The notes beneath the pieces were generated by a model. It saw nothing but the letters and a program-made list of their open reading frames with translations, was not told the DNA's origin and made no database searches. DNA of 64,000 bases, taken from NCBI RefSeq assembly GCF_946404925.1, contig NZ_CAMJFM010000002.1, forward strand, positions 1 to 64,000, read 5' to 3'. This document shows positions 24,001-33,541 of the stretch, one piece after another (within the stretch, counting starts at the first letter, position 1; each line of letters begins with the position of its first letter). The translations under genes were made by a program, and so were the position numbers. This stretch comes from an uncultured Prevotella sp. Its GTDB lineage: Bacteria; Bacteroidota; Bacteroidia; Bacteroidales; Bacteroidaceae.

Positions 24001-25932
24001 ATGAAGAATCCAATAACTTACATCCGCCAATCGCTATCACGCCGTCTAAGCCTCATCGTAGTGCTTATTGCCACCATCATCTTTGTGGCTGCACTTGGAT
24101 TCTTGTTTGTAGAATCGCGTAAGGCCGTACGTCAGGAAGCCATGGATCGTGCTACTGCGGTTCTGGATAATACCGTACTCCGTGTAAACAGTCTGCTGGA
24201 TCGTGTGGTTATTGCTACCGATAATTTTGAGTGGCTCCCTGTGCGCCATCTGAATACGCCCGATTCTATCTTTACTTACACAAGGCGCATCATCGAGTGT
24301 AATCCCGATCTTAATGGATGTTCCATCTCCTTCGAGCCTGATTTCTTCAAAGAAAAAGGCCGCTATTTCTCTGCATATAGCTACAACAATCTGGAGGAGG
24401 GAATCATTGAAACCGAACAGGAGGGTAATGCCCAGTACGAGTACTTCTACATGGACTGGTATCAGTTGGCCAAGCTTCTCGACTATCCCGTATGGACCGA
24501 ACCTTTTGCCGACTATAACCCTGAGGCCGTTTATACTCAGGAGATTATCGCATCGTATTGTAAGCCGTTGAAGGACCCTGACGGTAAGTATATGGGCACC
24601 ATATCATCCGATATTTCGTTGGAGTGGCTGTCAAAGATGGTATCATCTGTTAAGCCATACCCCAATTCATATAGCATCATGATAGGTCAGAGTGGTACGT
24701 TCTTTGTTCATCCTGACTCTACCAAGCTACTCAACGAGACCATTTTTACGCCTACACTCGAACATCCTGATACGGCTCTTACCGCACTTGGTCATGCCAT
24801 GCAGCATGGCGAGACGGGTATGCGTCAGCTTGTGTTCGAGGGTCACGAGAGCTATGTGTTCTATAAACCACTTGGTTCTACGGGTTGGAGTGTGGCCATC
24901 GTATGTCCCGAGAGTGATATCTTTGGAGGCTATAATCGCTTGTATAACATCGTTATCGCCATCGTAGTTATTGGTCTGATTGTGATGTTGTTTGTCTTTG
25001 GCCGCATCATCCATCGCGAGTTGCAACCGCTCCACACGCTGGCTCAGCAGGCAGAGACGATAGCCTCGGGCGAGTTTCATCAGGAGATACACATTGATAA
25101 ACGCATCGACGAGATTGGTAAACTCAACCAATCGTTCAGCAACATGCAGCACTCGCTGGTTGAGTATATCAAGGAGTTGAAGCAAACCACCGCCATGAAG
25201 GCCTCTATCGAGAGCGAGCTGAAGGTGGCCAGCGATATACAGATGGGCATGATTCCAAGAGTGTTCCCACCATTCCCCGATCGTCAGGATATCGACCTCT
25301 ATGCCTCGATGACTCCAGCCAAGGAGGTTGGTGGCGACTTGTACGACTACTTTGTACAGGACGAGCGCCTCTACTTCTGCGTGGGCGACGTTTCAGGTAA
25401 GGGTATTCCTGCCTCGATGTTTATGGCCATTACCTGTAATCTGTTCCGCATGATAGCCCAGCAGAATCGTGCGCCTTGGGAGATAGCCACGCAGATGAAC
25501 ACATTCCTTACCCGCGACAACGAGCAGAGCATGTTTGTTACCATGTTTATTGGTATGATCGATTTGCGTAAGGGCATTCTTGAGTTCTGCAACTGTGGTC
25601 ATAATGCGCCAATCTTTGATGGCAAGTTCCTCGAGATAAACGACACTAACCAGCCACTCGGTCTCTGGGATTGCAAGGCGTTCAAGGGTCAGGTGATTGA
25701 GGATATCCGCGACAAGAAGCTGCTGATTTATACCGATGGACTCAACGAGGCCGAGAACATGCAGAAAGAGCGACTTGGCGACGAGCGACTGATAGAACTG
25801 ATGGCCGACACCGCCCATCTTGACTCTGAACAGATCATCAACAAGTTCAAGGATGCCGTATCACTCCATCGAGCCGGCGCCGAGCCCAACGACGATCTTA
25901 CCCTGTTGTGCTTGTCACTCAAAACGTTGTAA
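24001..25932 (+). CDS. Cache-HAMP-SpoIIE (PP2C-type) sensor phosphatase
   Basis: The 643-aa protein has a membrane helix at about 18-38, a periplasmic double-Cache-like domain to about 310, a second helix (IVIAIVVIGLIVMLFVFG), a HAMP linker, and a SpoIIE/RsbU phosphatase domain. The metal-binding motifs are intact: KEVGGDLYDYF, GDVSGKGIPASMFMA, CGHNAP and YTDGLNEA. Its likely substrate is a phosphorylated STAS protein such as the one at 60802-61104. It pairs with the binding protein upstream. Its last 18 bp overlap the end of the convergent GH28 gene. Confidence 0.9.
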   Translation: MKNPITYIRQSLSRRLSLIVVLIATIIFVAALGFLFVESRKAVRQEAMDRATAVLDNTVLRVNSLLDRVVIATDNFEWLPVRHLNTPDSIFTYTRRIIECNPDLNGCSISFEPDFFKEKGRYFSAYSYNNLEEGIIETEQEGNAQYEYFYMDWYQLAKLLDYPVWTEPFADYNPEAVYTQEIIASYCKPLKDPDGKYMGTISSDISLEWLSKMVSSVKPYPNSYSIMIGQSGTFFVHPDSTKLLNETIFTPTLEHPDTALTALGHAMQHGETGMRQLVFEGHESYVFYKPLGSTGWSVAIVCPESDIFGGYNRLYNIVIAIVVIGLIVMLFVFGRIIHRELQPLHTLAQQAETIASGEFHQEIHIDKRIDEIGKLNQSFSNMQHSLVEYIKELKQTTAMKASIESELKVASDIQMGMIPRVFPPFPDRQDIDLYASMTPAKEVGGDLYDYFVQDERLYFCVGDVSGKGIPASMFMAITCNLFRMIAQQNRAPWEIATQMNTFLTRDNEQSMFVTMFIGMIDLRKGILEFCNCGHNAPIFDGKFLEINDTNQPLGLWDCKAFKGQVIEDIRDKKLLIYTDGLNEAENMQKERLGDERLIELMADTAHLDSEQIINKFKDAVSLHRAGAEPNDDLTLLCLSLKTL

Positions 25933-27306
25933 ACCCTCTACATCATCTTCAACTATCATAGGGCGGAAATCATCTGCTCTAAGTTCAAGTTGTACGTTTT
26001 TCAGGGTGATGTTGCGTATGTGGCGCAGGTATAGTCCCCAGGCAGGTAGTTCGCCAAACATGGTGAACTCAGGGTATTTCTGTATCTGTTCTGGTACATC
26101 CTTTACGCGCCAAAGGGGCACATAGGCCATCGACTTGCTTGCCCGGCCTGGATAGGTTACCTTGATGTCCTCTAAAGTCACATTCTCGATACAATGTTCT
26201 GGAATGCCGCAGATGCTGGCAGGGAATGGATTGTGGAAGAAGTCTACCTCAGGACCACGAAGATCGTAAGCCTCATCAGGTCGGCCAAAGGGCACCTCGC
26301 ATTGTAGTTGACGGATCATCACATTCTGCATGGTGCCTGCTTGAGGCCCTGCACGATGGCCAAGACGCATAAAGAGAGCGTTACCGGTATTCTTGGCCGA
26401 GATGCGCTCCACAAGCACATCGCTCACCTTGGCACCATCAACACTCTCGATGGCGATAGCCGAGCGGAAAGTGTCGCTCACCTTGATGTCGTGTACATAA
26501 ACCTTACGGAAACCACCCCACGAGGCCGTGCCGAACTTAACGGCCGAGGCACTACTGCGGATATCGCAACGGGCTATCTCGACATCGTAGCACTCGCTAT
26601 CAGCATGATACGACTTAAGGCAAACACCATCGTCAGCTGAGTTAATCCTGCAATCGGCCACAAGCACATGCTGGCAATCCGTCAGGTCGATGCCATCGTT
26701 GTTCCAATAGGCACGATTCTCAATATCCAAATGCCGCAGTTGTACCTGTTTACAGAGATGAAGCGATAATCCCCAGTTAGCACTACTACGCAGTTTAACA
26801 CCCTCTACCGTCACATTCTTACATCCGTAAAGGAAGAAGAGCTTGGGGCGAGCCGTCTCGCTAGGGCGCTGGCGTCGCTGATTGTAGTTAGGGTCTATGC
26901 GTTCGCCTGTGTGGTGCAGACTATCGATGTTCAGTGCCAGTTGCAAACCCTGACCGTCGATGGTACCAGAGCCCGTGATGCTGATATTCTCTGTTCTATC
27001 GGCCATCAGGAGTGCCATCGAGGCATTATCGTTTCGTGCGTCGTTGCTGTGGGCGATGCCGATGGGCTGATAGTCGTAGGGATTAGTGCTGCCAAGCAGC
27101 GTGGCGCCCTCTTCCAGATGTAACTCCACGCCAGAGCGCAGCATCAGTCCTCCAGTGAGGTAAGTGCCTTTGCTGAGTGTCAGTCGCCCGCCACCAGCCT
27201 CATAGACACTGTCGATGGCATGCTGAAGCTGTTGGGTACAGAGCGTCTGCCCATGCGACCATAAAGTCATCATGCAGCAAAAGAATAAAGCAGTTACGTG
27301 TCGCAT
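25915..27306 (-). CDS. GH28 family polygalacturonase-like enzyme
   Basis: The 463-aa product from the ATG at 27306 has a signal peptide ending near SHGQ. It is a right-handed beta-helix with GH28 motifs WNNDGID and SADDGVCLKS, which carry the catalytic Asp residues, and repeated ISITGSGTIDGQG-type rungs. It should cleave galacturonan or rhamnogalacturonan in pectin. It is the last gene of the GH28-SusC-SusD-GH28 operon. An in-frame start at 27357 adds a non-signal extension and was rejected. Confidence 0.87.
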   Translation of the reverse strand: MRHVTALFFCCMMTLWSHGQTLCTQQLQHAIDSVYEAGGGRLTLSKGTYLTGGLMLRSGVELHLEEGATLLGSTNPYDYQPIGIAHSNDARNDNASMALLMADRTENISITGSGTIDGQGLQLALNIDSLHHTGERIDPNYNQRRQRPSETARPKLFFLYGCKNVTVEGVKLRSSANWGLSLHLCKQVQLRHLDIENRAYWNNDGIDLTDCQHVLVADCRINSADDGVCLKSYHADSECYDVEIARCDIRSSASAVKFGTASWGGFRKVYVHDIKVSDTFRSAIAIESVDGAKVSDVLVERISAKNTGNALFMRLGHRAGPQAGTMQNVMIRQLQCEVPFGRPDEAYDLRGPEVDFFHNPFPASICGIPEHCIENVTLEDIKVTYPGRASKSMAYVPLWRVKDVPEQIQKYPEFTMFGELPAWGLYLRHIRNITLKNVQLELRADDFRPMIVEDDVEGLQRFE

Positions 27307-27385
27307 TGTTCTTATTATTTTTAAGACTGGGCAGCCACCACGGTGACTGCCCAGCATTATTAATGGGGTTATTATCTATAAAAGA

Positions 27386-29026
27386 TTAGTAACCTGGGTT
27401 CTGCTCCCAACCTGGGTTCAGGTCAAGCATCTCCTGCTCTATTGGGAAGATACGATGACGCTTATCGAAGTTAGCGAAGTCGTACTTCTTGTAGTGTGGG
27501 AAGAACTCATCCTCGAAGTGACCGAAACGGATCATATCGTTACGACGCCAGTTCTCATCGAAGAACTCACGACCACGCTCCTCATAGATATCCTGCAGTG
27601 TTGGCTCAGCAGCAATCTGAGGTGCACCAGCATAGGTACGAATCTGGTTAAACAATGCCATGGCACCACTCTGTCCTGTACGTACAAGTGCTTCAGCCTT
27701 CATCATTAGGATATCAGCATAACGGAAGATGGGCAGATCGTTAGACTGGTTACGACCAGGATTAACATTGTCTTTAACATTGTATTCTGCTGGATTTGCG
27801 AACCACTTGATAGAGTGGCATCCCTTCTGGATAGCAGCATCGTCGTTACCTACATCGATAGTGTTGTCTTCCTTAATCAGAGCGATTTCATCAGTGAAGT
27901 GAACCTGCTTGCCATTATACATGAATGGCTCAGAAGTTGGCTTCAGAGTCTTAGAATCGCGAATATAAACATCACCACGCTGAATGCTAAGGTTACGGAT
28001 ATCGCCCTCGAGAGAGAACAACTTAACAAACTCAGGTGTTACTACCATGTTACCACCAAACGACTGTGTAAACTTATCTGAGAATCCATAATACGTAGGC
28101 AACATTCCTTTCAGCTGTTTGAACGAACGTGGACGAGCATACTGCATTCCTAAAAGGTTAGGAACGTCGTAGGGCATGGCGTAGATAAAGTCCTCAATCT
28201 GTGAACCATTGTCATAAGAGAACTTATGCAGATAATCAACAGAACCCAGATTGAACTTACCGCTATTGATAATCTCGTCGCAAGCAGCGATGCAATCGTC
28301 GAGTTTAGGATTAGCAGCAGTAGCTGCATCGTATTGGTCAACCGACTCTGCTGTATAAACAGCCCAGTTGATATAGAGTTTAGCCAGAAGAGCCTCTGCC
28401 ATCCACTTGGTTGGCTTGCCATAGGTATTGGCCGTTACGTCCTCTGTGAGTGAAGGAATAATCTCAGTGAGCTCACTTTCAATCCACTCTGCTACCTCTT
28501 TTCGTGGAGAGCGGGCTACAACCTCACCCTCGGCAGGCACCTTCTCCAGAATTGGTGCGTCGCCAAAACTATCCATTAGAATCCATGTAAAATAAGCACG
28601 CATAGCGCGAGCAGGGGCAGTCATCTGTGTAGAAGCACCACTACCCAATTCCTCAAGAATGGTGTTGGCCTTTGTGATACCAGAAGTTACTTCCGAATAC
28701 CAGTCGAGCGAAGCATCGGTAGCCTTACTGTCGTGGAGAGCCTGATGAGCATATGTTCCATCATCGTAGTAACCACCATCGAAAGCCAGACAGGTGAATT
28801 CGTCAGAAGCAAGGCCTTGAGCCTCCATATAACGACGACCGAGTGTACCCGCTAAATGGTAATAAAGATCAGCCATCTTAGCCTCAACCATAATCATGGG
28901 GTCGACACCAGAATTCTTACTGGGGTCCTCGGTATACTGAGAATCTGGAATTACATCCAAATTGGTACAGCTGGTAAGCGCTACAGCAAACATGCCAGCT
29001 GCAAGAAATACTTTATTTAGTTTCAT
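27386..29026 (-). CDS. SusD/RagB-type glycan-binding lipoprotein
   Basis: The 546-aa protein has a lipobox (ALTSC, Cys20) and the SusD fold: an N-terminal TPR-like helical frame (EVTSGITKANTILEELG, RAMRAYFTWILMDSFGDAPI) and the C-terminal FRYADILMMKAEALVRTG and REFFDENWRRNDMIRFG. It captures oligosaccharides at the cell surface for the SusC channel encoded just upstream. Gene neighbours suggest pectin or arabinan as ligand. Confidence 0.95.
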   Translation of the reverse strand: MKLNKVFLAAGMFAVALTSCTNLDVIPDSQYTEDPSKNSGVDPMIMVEAKMADLYYHLAGTLGRRYMEAQGLASDEFTCLAFDGGYYDDGTYAHQALHDSKATDASLDWYSEVTSGITKANTILEELGSGASTQMTAPARAMRAYFTWILMDSFGDAPILEKVPAEGEVVARSPRKEVAEWIESELTEIIPSLTEDVTANTYGKPTKWMAEALLAKLYINWAVYTAESVDQYDAATAANPKLDDCIAACDEIINSGKFNLGSVDYLHKFSYDNGSQIEDFIYAMPYDVPNLLGMQYARPRSFKQLKGMLPTYYGFSDKFTQSFGGNMVVTPEFVKLFSLEGDIRNLSIQRGDVYIRDSKTLKPTSEPFMYNGKQVHFTDEIALIKEDNTIDVGNDDAAIQKGCHSIKWFANPAEYNVKDNVNPGRNQSNDLPIFRYADILMMKAEALVRTGQSGAMALFNQIRTYAGAPQIAAEPTLQDIYEERGREFFDENWRRNDMIRFGHFEDEFFPHYKKYDFANFDKRHRIFPIEQEMLDLNPGWEQNPGY

Positions 29027-29057
29027 AATACTTGAATCTTATTAAATGATAATACCT

Positions 29058-32051
29058 TTATTTCTTCTTGCCATCACCAAAGTTGATCTTCACACCAACC
29101 ATAAAGGTACGAGCGTGTGGGTAGCGGCTCCAACGATAGTCAATACCAGGATCGATACCACCGAGGTTAACCTCTGGGTCAAGCCCCTTGTAATTGGTGA
29201 TTGTAAGAAGGTTGTTAGCTGTACCATAGAGGGTAAGATCCTGAATCCAGTTGTTGAAACAGTTGCGGAATGTGTAGCTCAGAGAGAGCGACTGCAAACG
29301 CACATAAGTACCCTTCTCAATGAAACGGTCTGATGGCAGTGAGCCAGATGCATCGCCAGCAGGGTTAGACAGGAACTCCTTCAGTACGTTCTTACCGTCA
29401 GAGAACATCTGTGCACTGGTGTAGTGAGCACGTGGGCTATTGTAAACATCGTTGCCGAATACGCCGGTGATAAATGCGTTAAGGTTCCAGTTCTTATAGC
29501 TGAAGCTGTTGTTCCAACCAGCAGTAAGCTTGGGCTGAGCGCAACCAGTGATAGCACGATCCTTCAAACCTGGGTTGTTGGTTGTCTCACCCGTTTTATT
29601 ACCATTCTCATCCAGTACATAGTACTCAGAACGTCCATTAATAGTACCTGCGTACTGATAGGTGTAGAATGTACCAATTGACTCACCTTCCATAATGCGC
29701 TGTGTCCAACCGTTAGCAGAAACACCTGCTACGTCTGGGTCGCCCTGTGTCAGGTTGGTGGTATGGAACTGATCGTTCTGCATCTTGTCAACAGTGTTCT
29801 TGTTGTGTGACAGGTTGATAGTGGTCATCCAGTTGAAGTCCTTAGTGCGGATAGCATCGATGTTGATAGTAAACTCAATACCCTTATTGGTCATTTCGCC
29901 TACGTTAGCATCCATCCAGCCATATACATACTGTGTGGTAGGAACAGGATAGCCCCAGATCAGATCCTTGGTTTTCTTGTTATAAACCTCGATTGTACCA
30001 TTGATGCGGTTCTTCATAAAGCCGAAGTCCAAACCTACGTTTAGCATACTTGTTGTTTCCCACTTCAGGTCGGGATTCGCATTCTTGGTGGCGGCATAAG
30101 TACGATAGGTCTTACCATCGTAAACGAATGTACCAGAAGCTCCATAAGTTACGAATGATGAATAAATATCAAAGCCCATAGCATTACCAGATACTCCATA
30201 ACCAGCACGGAGCTTCAAGTTAGAGAAGAGATTCTGATTCTTCATGAATGCCTCCTCTGTGATGTTCCAAGCACCAGAAATTGATGGGAATGTACCCCAA
30301 CGGTTGTTCTTACCGAAAACAGAAGAACCATCGCGACGGATAGTAGCCTGCAACATGTAGCGACCATCGAATGAGTAGTTGGCACGTCCATAGAACGAGA
30401 TATTCTTGACATTCTCTACATAGCCACTTGAGATAGAATTCTGAACAGGGAGGACTGTCTGTGCATACGACAGGTTGTTCCACTTCAGATCGTCATTATA
30501 GAAACCTTCTACAGCAACTCCGAATCCATCGTTATTCTTTTTCTTTTCCCAAGAGTAACCAGCCATCAGGTCAACTTTGTGCTTACCAGCTGTAAAACCG
30601 TAGTTCAGATAGGTCTCGAAGGTCTGCTCATGGCCAAAATATGTATTACGGCTGGCCTGACCATTCTTGTTGCCGATACCCTCAATCTGAGAGTTACGAG
30701 TATTATAACCACTATATGTGCTCTGGTAGTTGCTCCAAGAGTAGTTTACATTCCAAAGGAGGCCCTTCAGAATCTCAAGAGAAGCCTTGCCGATAAACTG
30801 GTTACGCTTCCAGATAGTCTCTGAGGTATCCTCGTACATCAAAGCCAGAGGGTTGTAGTTCTTTGAACCAGCACCAGTCGACCAAGAACCATCAGCATTC
30901 TTGATAGGGTTGGTTGGTGAGAAGTAGTTCATTGCATCGAGTACAGAAGCACCCTTATCGCCTGTAGGCACACCAAAATGCTTACCATACATAGCGTTCA
31001 GTCCCATAGAAATGCTGAGGCGATCTTTCAACAGCTTAGTAGAAATCAGCGAACGAACATTGAAGCGGTCCATACCTGTTTCTTTGATAATACCCTGACG
31101 CTTCATGAGGTTACCACTAACCATATAGCTGGTGCGGCCATTGCCACCACTGATACTCAAGTTATGGTTGTGGCTGATACCTGTACGCAGAACCTCGTCC
31201 TGCCAGTTGGTGTTTGCACCGCCATCCTTCAGGGCTACGCCATTCTTAGAGGCATAATCGCGCAGTTCGGCAGCTGTAGCCACATCGTACTTCTTCAGGA
31301 TATTATCGATAGCTACATAACCATTGTAAGTTACATTGGTCTTCTCCTCGGCACCTTTCTTAGTGGTGATAATGATAACACCATTGGCAGCCTTAGAACC
31401 ATAAATAGCTGTAGCAGTAGCATCACGTAGCACGTCGATGCTCTCGATATCATCAGGAGCAACGGTAGATGGGTCGACACCAGGAATACCATCAATTACA
31501 TAGTAAGGTGACATAGCACCAGAGCGGAGTGTAGAAGCACCACGCAGGGTGATTGTTGCGCCACCATTTGGGTCGGCTGTTGAAGAAATTACCAGTCCGG
31601 GCACTTTACCCTGCAACATCTGTCCTGGGTCGGTGAATACACCACGGTTCAGATCTTCGGCCTTAACGGTTGTGATAGACGAGGTAACGTCCTTGCGGCG
31701 CATTGTACCATAACCTACTACTACAACTTCGTTCAGCACCTTGTTGTCCTCTTCGAGGGTAACCTTCATACCGTTGGCAGCAGCCAAGGTCTTTGTGGTG
31801 TAACCTACATACGAGAATGTAAGTCTGGCGCCTTGTTTAACTGTGAGTGCAAAGTTACCATCATAATCAGTAACTACACCATTGTTGGTTCCTGCCTCCA
31901 GAACGCTTACGCCAATCAGAGGCTCACCAGTTGCGTCCAGTACAGTTCCCGACACCTTGTTCTGTGCCAGCATCACTGTACTGCACAACAAAAAGAACAC
32001 GAAGAACATTGCCTTCTGGGTTCCTTGCTTGAGATTTAGGATCTTTTGCAT
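29058..32051 (-). CDS. SusC/RagA-type TonB-dependent receptor
   Basis: The 997-aa outer-membrane receptor has a signal peptide ending at MLAQ, a carboxypeptidase-D-like N-terminal domain (GTVLDATGEPLIGVSVLEAG), the TonB box region VVVGYGTMRRKDVTSSI, a plug domain (PGLVI, STLRSGAMSPYYVIDGIPG) and a 22-strand barrel. It imports oligosaccharides with the SusD partner 31 nt downstream. Length and motifs are typical. It lies second in the operon, behind a GH28 gene. Confidence 0.95.
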   Translation of the reverse strand: MQKILNLKQGTQKAMFFVFFLLCSTVMLAQNKVSGTVLDATGEPLIGVSVLEAGTNNGVVTDYDGNFALTVKQGARLTFSYVGYTTKTLAAANGMKVTLEEDNKVLNEVVVVGYGTMRRKDVTSSITTVKAEDLNRGVFTDPGQMLQGKVPGLVISSTADPNGGATITLRGASTLRSGAMSPYYVIDGIPGVDPSTVAPDDIESIDVLRDATATAIYGSKAANGVIIITTKKGAEEKTNVTYNGYVAIDNILKKYDVATAAELRDYASKNGVALKDGGANTNWQDEVLRTGISHNHNLSISGGNGRTSYMVSGNLMKRQGIIKETGMDRFNVRSLISTKLLKDRLSISMGLNAMYGKHFGVPTGDKGASVLDAMNYFSPTNPIKNADGSWSTGAGSKNYNPLALMYEDTSETIWKRNQFIGKASLEILKGLLWNVNYSWSNYQSTYSGYNTRNSQIEGIGNKNGQASRNTYFGHEQTFETYLNYGFTAGKHKVDLMAGYSWEKKKNNDGFGVAVEGFYNDDLKWNNLSYAQTVLPVQNSISSGYVENVKNISFYGRANYSFDGRYMLQATIRRDGSSVFGKNNRWGTFPSISGAWNITEEAFMKNQNLFSNLKLRAGYGVSGNAMGFDIYSSFVTYGASGTFVYDGKTYRTYAATKNANPDLKWETTSMLNVGLDFGFMKNRINGTIEVYNKKTKDLIWGYPVPTTQYVYGWMDANVGEMTNKGIEFTINIDAIRTKDFNWMTTINLSHNKNTVDKMQNDQFHTTNLTQGDPDVAGVSANGWTQRIMEGESIGTFYTYQYAGTINGRSEYYVLDENGNKTGETTNNPGLKDRAITGCAQPKLTAGWNNSFSYKNWNLNAFITGVFGNDVYNSPRAHYTSAQMFSDGKNVLKEFLSNPAGDASGSLPSDRFIEKGTYVRLQSLSLSYTFRNCFNNWIQDLTLYGTANNLLTITNYKGLDPEVNLGGIDPGIDYRWSRYPHARTFMVGVKINFGDGKKK

Positions 32052-32089
32052 AATTATTAATTAAAGTTAGTATAAAAGATAATTTAAAA

Positions 32090-33412
32090 TTATTCAATCG
32101 TAACAGTTGCGTTTTCGGTTACCAGTGGCACCTTCATGGCCTTCATTGCCTTCAGGTCGGCCTTGATAAAGCCTTCGCCCTTGCACGGACGCTTGTCCAT
32201 GCTGCGGCTACCCTCGCCAAGAAGTCTTACGCGTACATTATTAAAGAAGATATCACTAACCTTGCCAGCTACGTCGCCGCCAACGAAACAGCCGTTCTCG
32301 CTGGTAGCAGTGATGTTGTTGAAGTAGATACGGCTAACCTCACCGCATTTGCCTTCAATCTGTCCCTTGGGGAATCGCCAGTTGGCATCCTTGTGATTGC
32401 CGTTGGCACGTGGATAGCTGGTAACATAGATTGGCTCAGCCTTTCCCCACCATACATCGCTCCACAGGCGACAATCCAGTTGGATATTCGAGAAAACAAC
32501 ATCGGTCACTGTTCCCTCGTCGCGATTCTGGATGCCCAGTCCACGGTTAGAGCCTGTGATGATGCAGTTGTCGAACACCACATTGTAGATAGAATCCATA
32601 TTCTCGCTACCAATCTTGATGGCGCACGAACGGGACGACATGACGCAGTTGGTGACGGTGATGTCGTGGCATGAGCCATACTGTTCGAACTCACGACGGT
32701 TCTTCAGACAGATGCAGTCGTCGCCACTGGTGATGTGACAGTTGGCTATGCGTACATGCTTTGAGTGATCCAGGTCGATACCATCGCCATTGCGAATCTT
32801 TAAGTTATTCAGCAGGTTGATGCCATCAATTACGGCTTCATCGCACCCAATGAGATGAACGGTCCAGTAGGCTCCCTCCTTGATGGTGACGTCGCGGATG
32901 GTGAGGTTCTTTACATCAGTCAGCGTAAGCACATGCGGACGTGGATCGAAGGTCTGATCCTTCAGCGGCTTCAGCTCGTAGCTGTCACTTAGCTCAGCTC
33001 CCATAAAAGCAATACCATTGCCGTGAATGGTGCCCTTGCCTGCTATGCTGATATTCTCGGCATGATTGGCCCAGAGCCACAGCATTCCCTCGCCTCGGTT
33101 CTCGCCAAAGGCGCTCAGTTTGTAAATACTCTCATCGGGATTGGCTTTAAGTGTGGCGGTAGCTTCAAGATATAACTCTACATTGCTTTTAAGTTCGATC
33201 GGACCTGCCAAGAAGGTATGATTACGTGGCAACAGCACTCTGCCGCCTCCCTCTTGTGAGCATCGATCAATAGTACGCTGTATTGCCTCGGCATCATCAG
33301 TGATGCCATTACCAACAGCTCCTGCTGCCGTCACATCGTATACCGTTTGTGCCGCTGATGACAGGATTGTCATCCAAAGCAGAATAATCTGCAATAACGT
33401 TCGTTTGGTCAT
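32090..33412 (-). CDS. GH28 family pectin hydrolase, first gene of the PUL operon
   Basis: The 440-aa protein has a signal peptide ending at SSAAQ, then DVTAAGAVGNGITDDAEAIQ, a common opening of GH28 proteins. The active-site motifs are NGDGIDLD, SGDDCICLKN and SSRSCAIKIGSE. It differs enough from the GH28 at 25915 to suggest another linkage, for example exo- against endo-cleavage, or rhamnogalacturonan. Promoter 33444-33474 lies right upstream. Confidence 0.9.
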   Translation of the reverse strand: MTKRTLLQIILLWMTILSSAAQTVYDVTAAGAVGNGITDDAEAIQRTIDRCSQEGGGRVLLPRNHTFLAGPIELKSNVELYLEATATLKANPDESIYKLSAFGENRGEGMLWLWANHAENISIAGKGTIHGNGIAFMGAELSDSYELKPLKDQTFDPRPHVLTLTDVKNLTIRDVTIKEGAYWTVHLIGCDEAVIDGINLLNNLKIRNGDGIDLDHSKHVRIANCHITSGDDCICLKNRREFEQYGSCHDITVTNCVMSSRSCAIKIGSENMDSIYNVVFDNCIITGSNRGLGIQNRDEGTVTDVVFSNIQLDCRLWSDVWWGKAEPIYVTSYPRANGNHKDANWRFPKGQIEGKCGEVSRIYFNNITATSENGCFVGGDVAGKVSDIFFNNVRVRLLGEGSRSMDKRPCKGEGFIKADLKAMKAMKVPLVTENATVTIE

Positions 33413-33443
33413 TTATATATTAGTAGCAACGAATAATTCGATG

Positions 33444-33474
33444 CAAAGATAGTATAATTTCCGAATAAAACAAA
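33444..33474 (-). promoter_or_regulatory. Promoter of the GH28-SusC-SusD-GH28 operon
   Basis: On the minus strand TTTG (33471-33474), a 19-nt spacer and TATCTTTG (33444-33451) match the consensus. A divergent -7 box for the PfkB operon lies 43 bp away. Confidence 0.82.
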
Positions 33475-33493
33475 ATTTTTAGCAAAAAAATGT

Positions 33494-33501
33494 TATCTTT
33501 G
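33494..33501 (+). promoter_or_regulatory. -7 box of the PfkB-GH127-GH51 operon
   Basis: TATCTTTG precedes a leader of about 35 nt to the ATG at 33542. No good -33 TTTG is found 19-21 nt upstream, which suggests dependence on an activator that could also act on the divergent promoter. Confidence 0.65.
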
Positions 33502-33541
33502 CAGCCAAAATGAAGATTTTATTCAATCAAATGTCGATATT

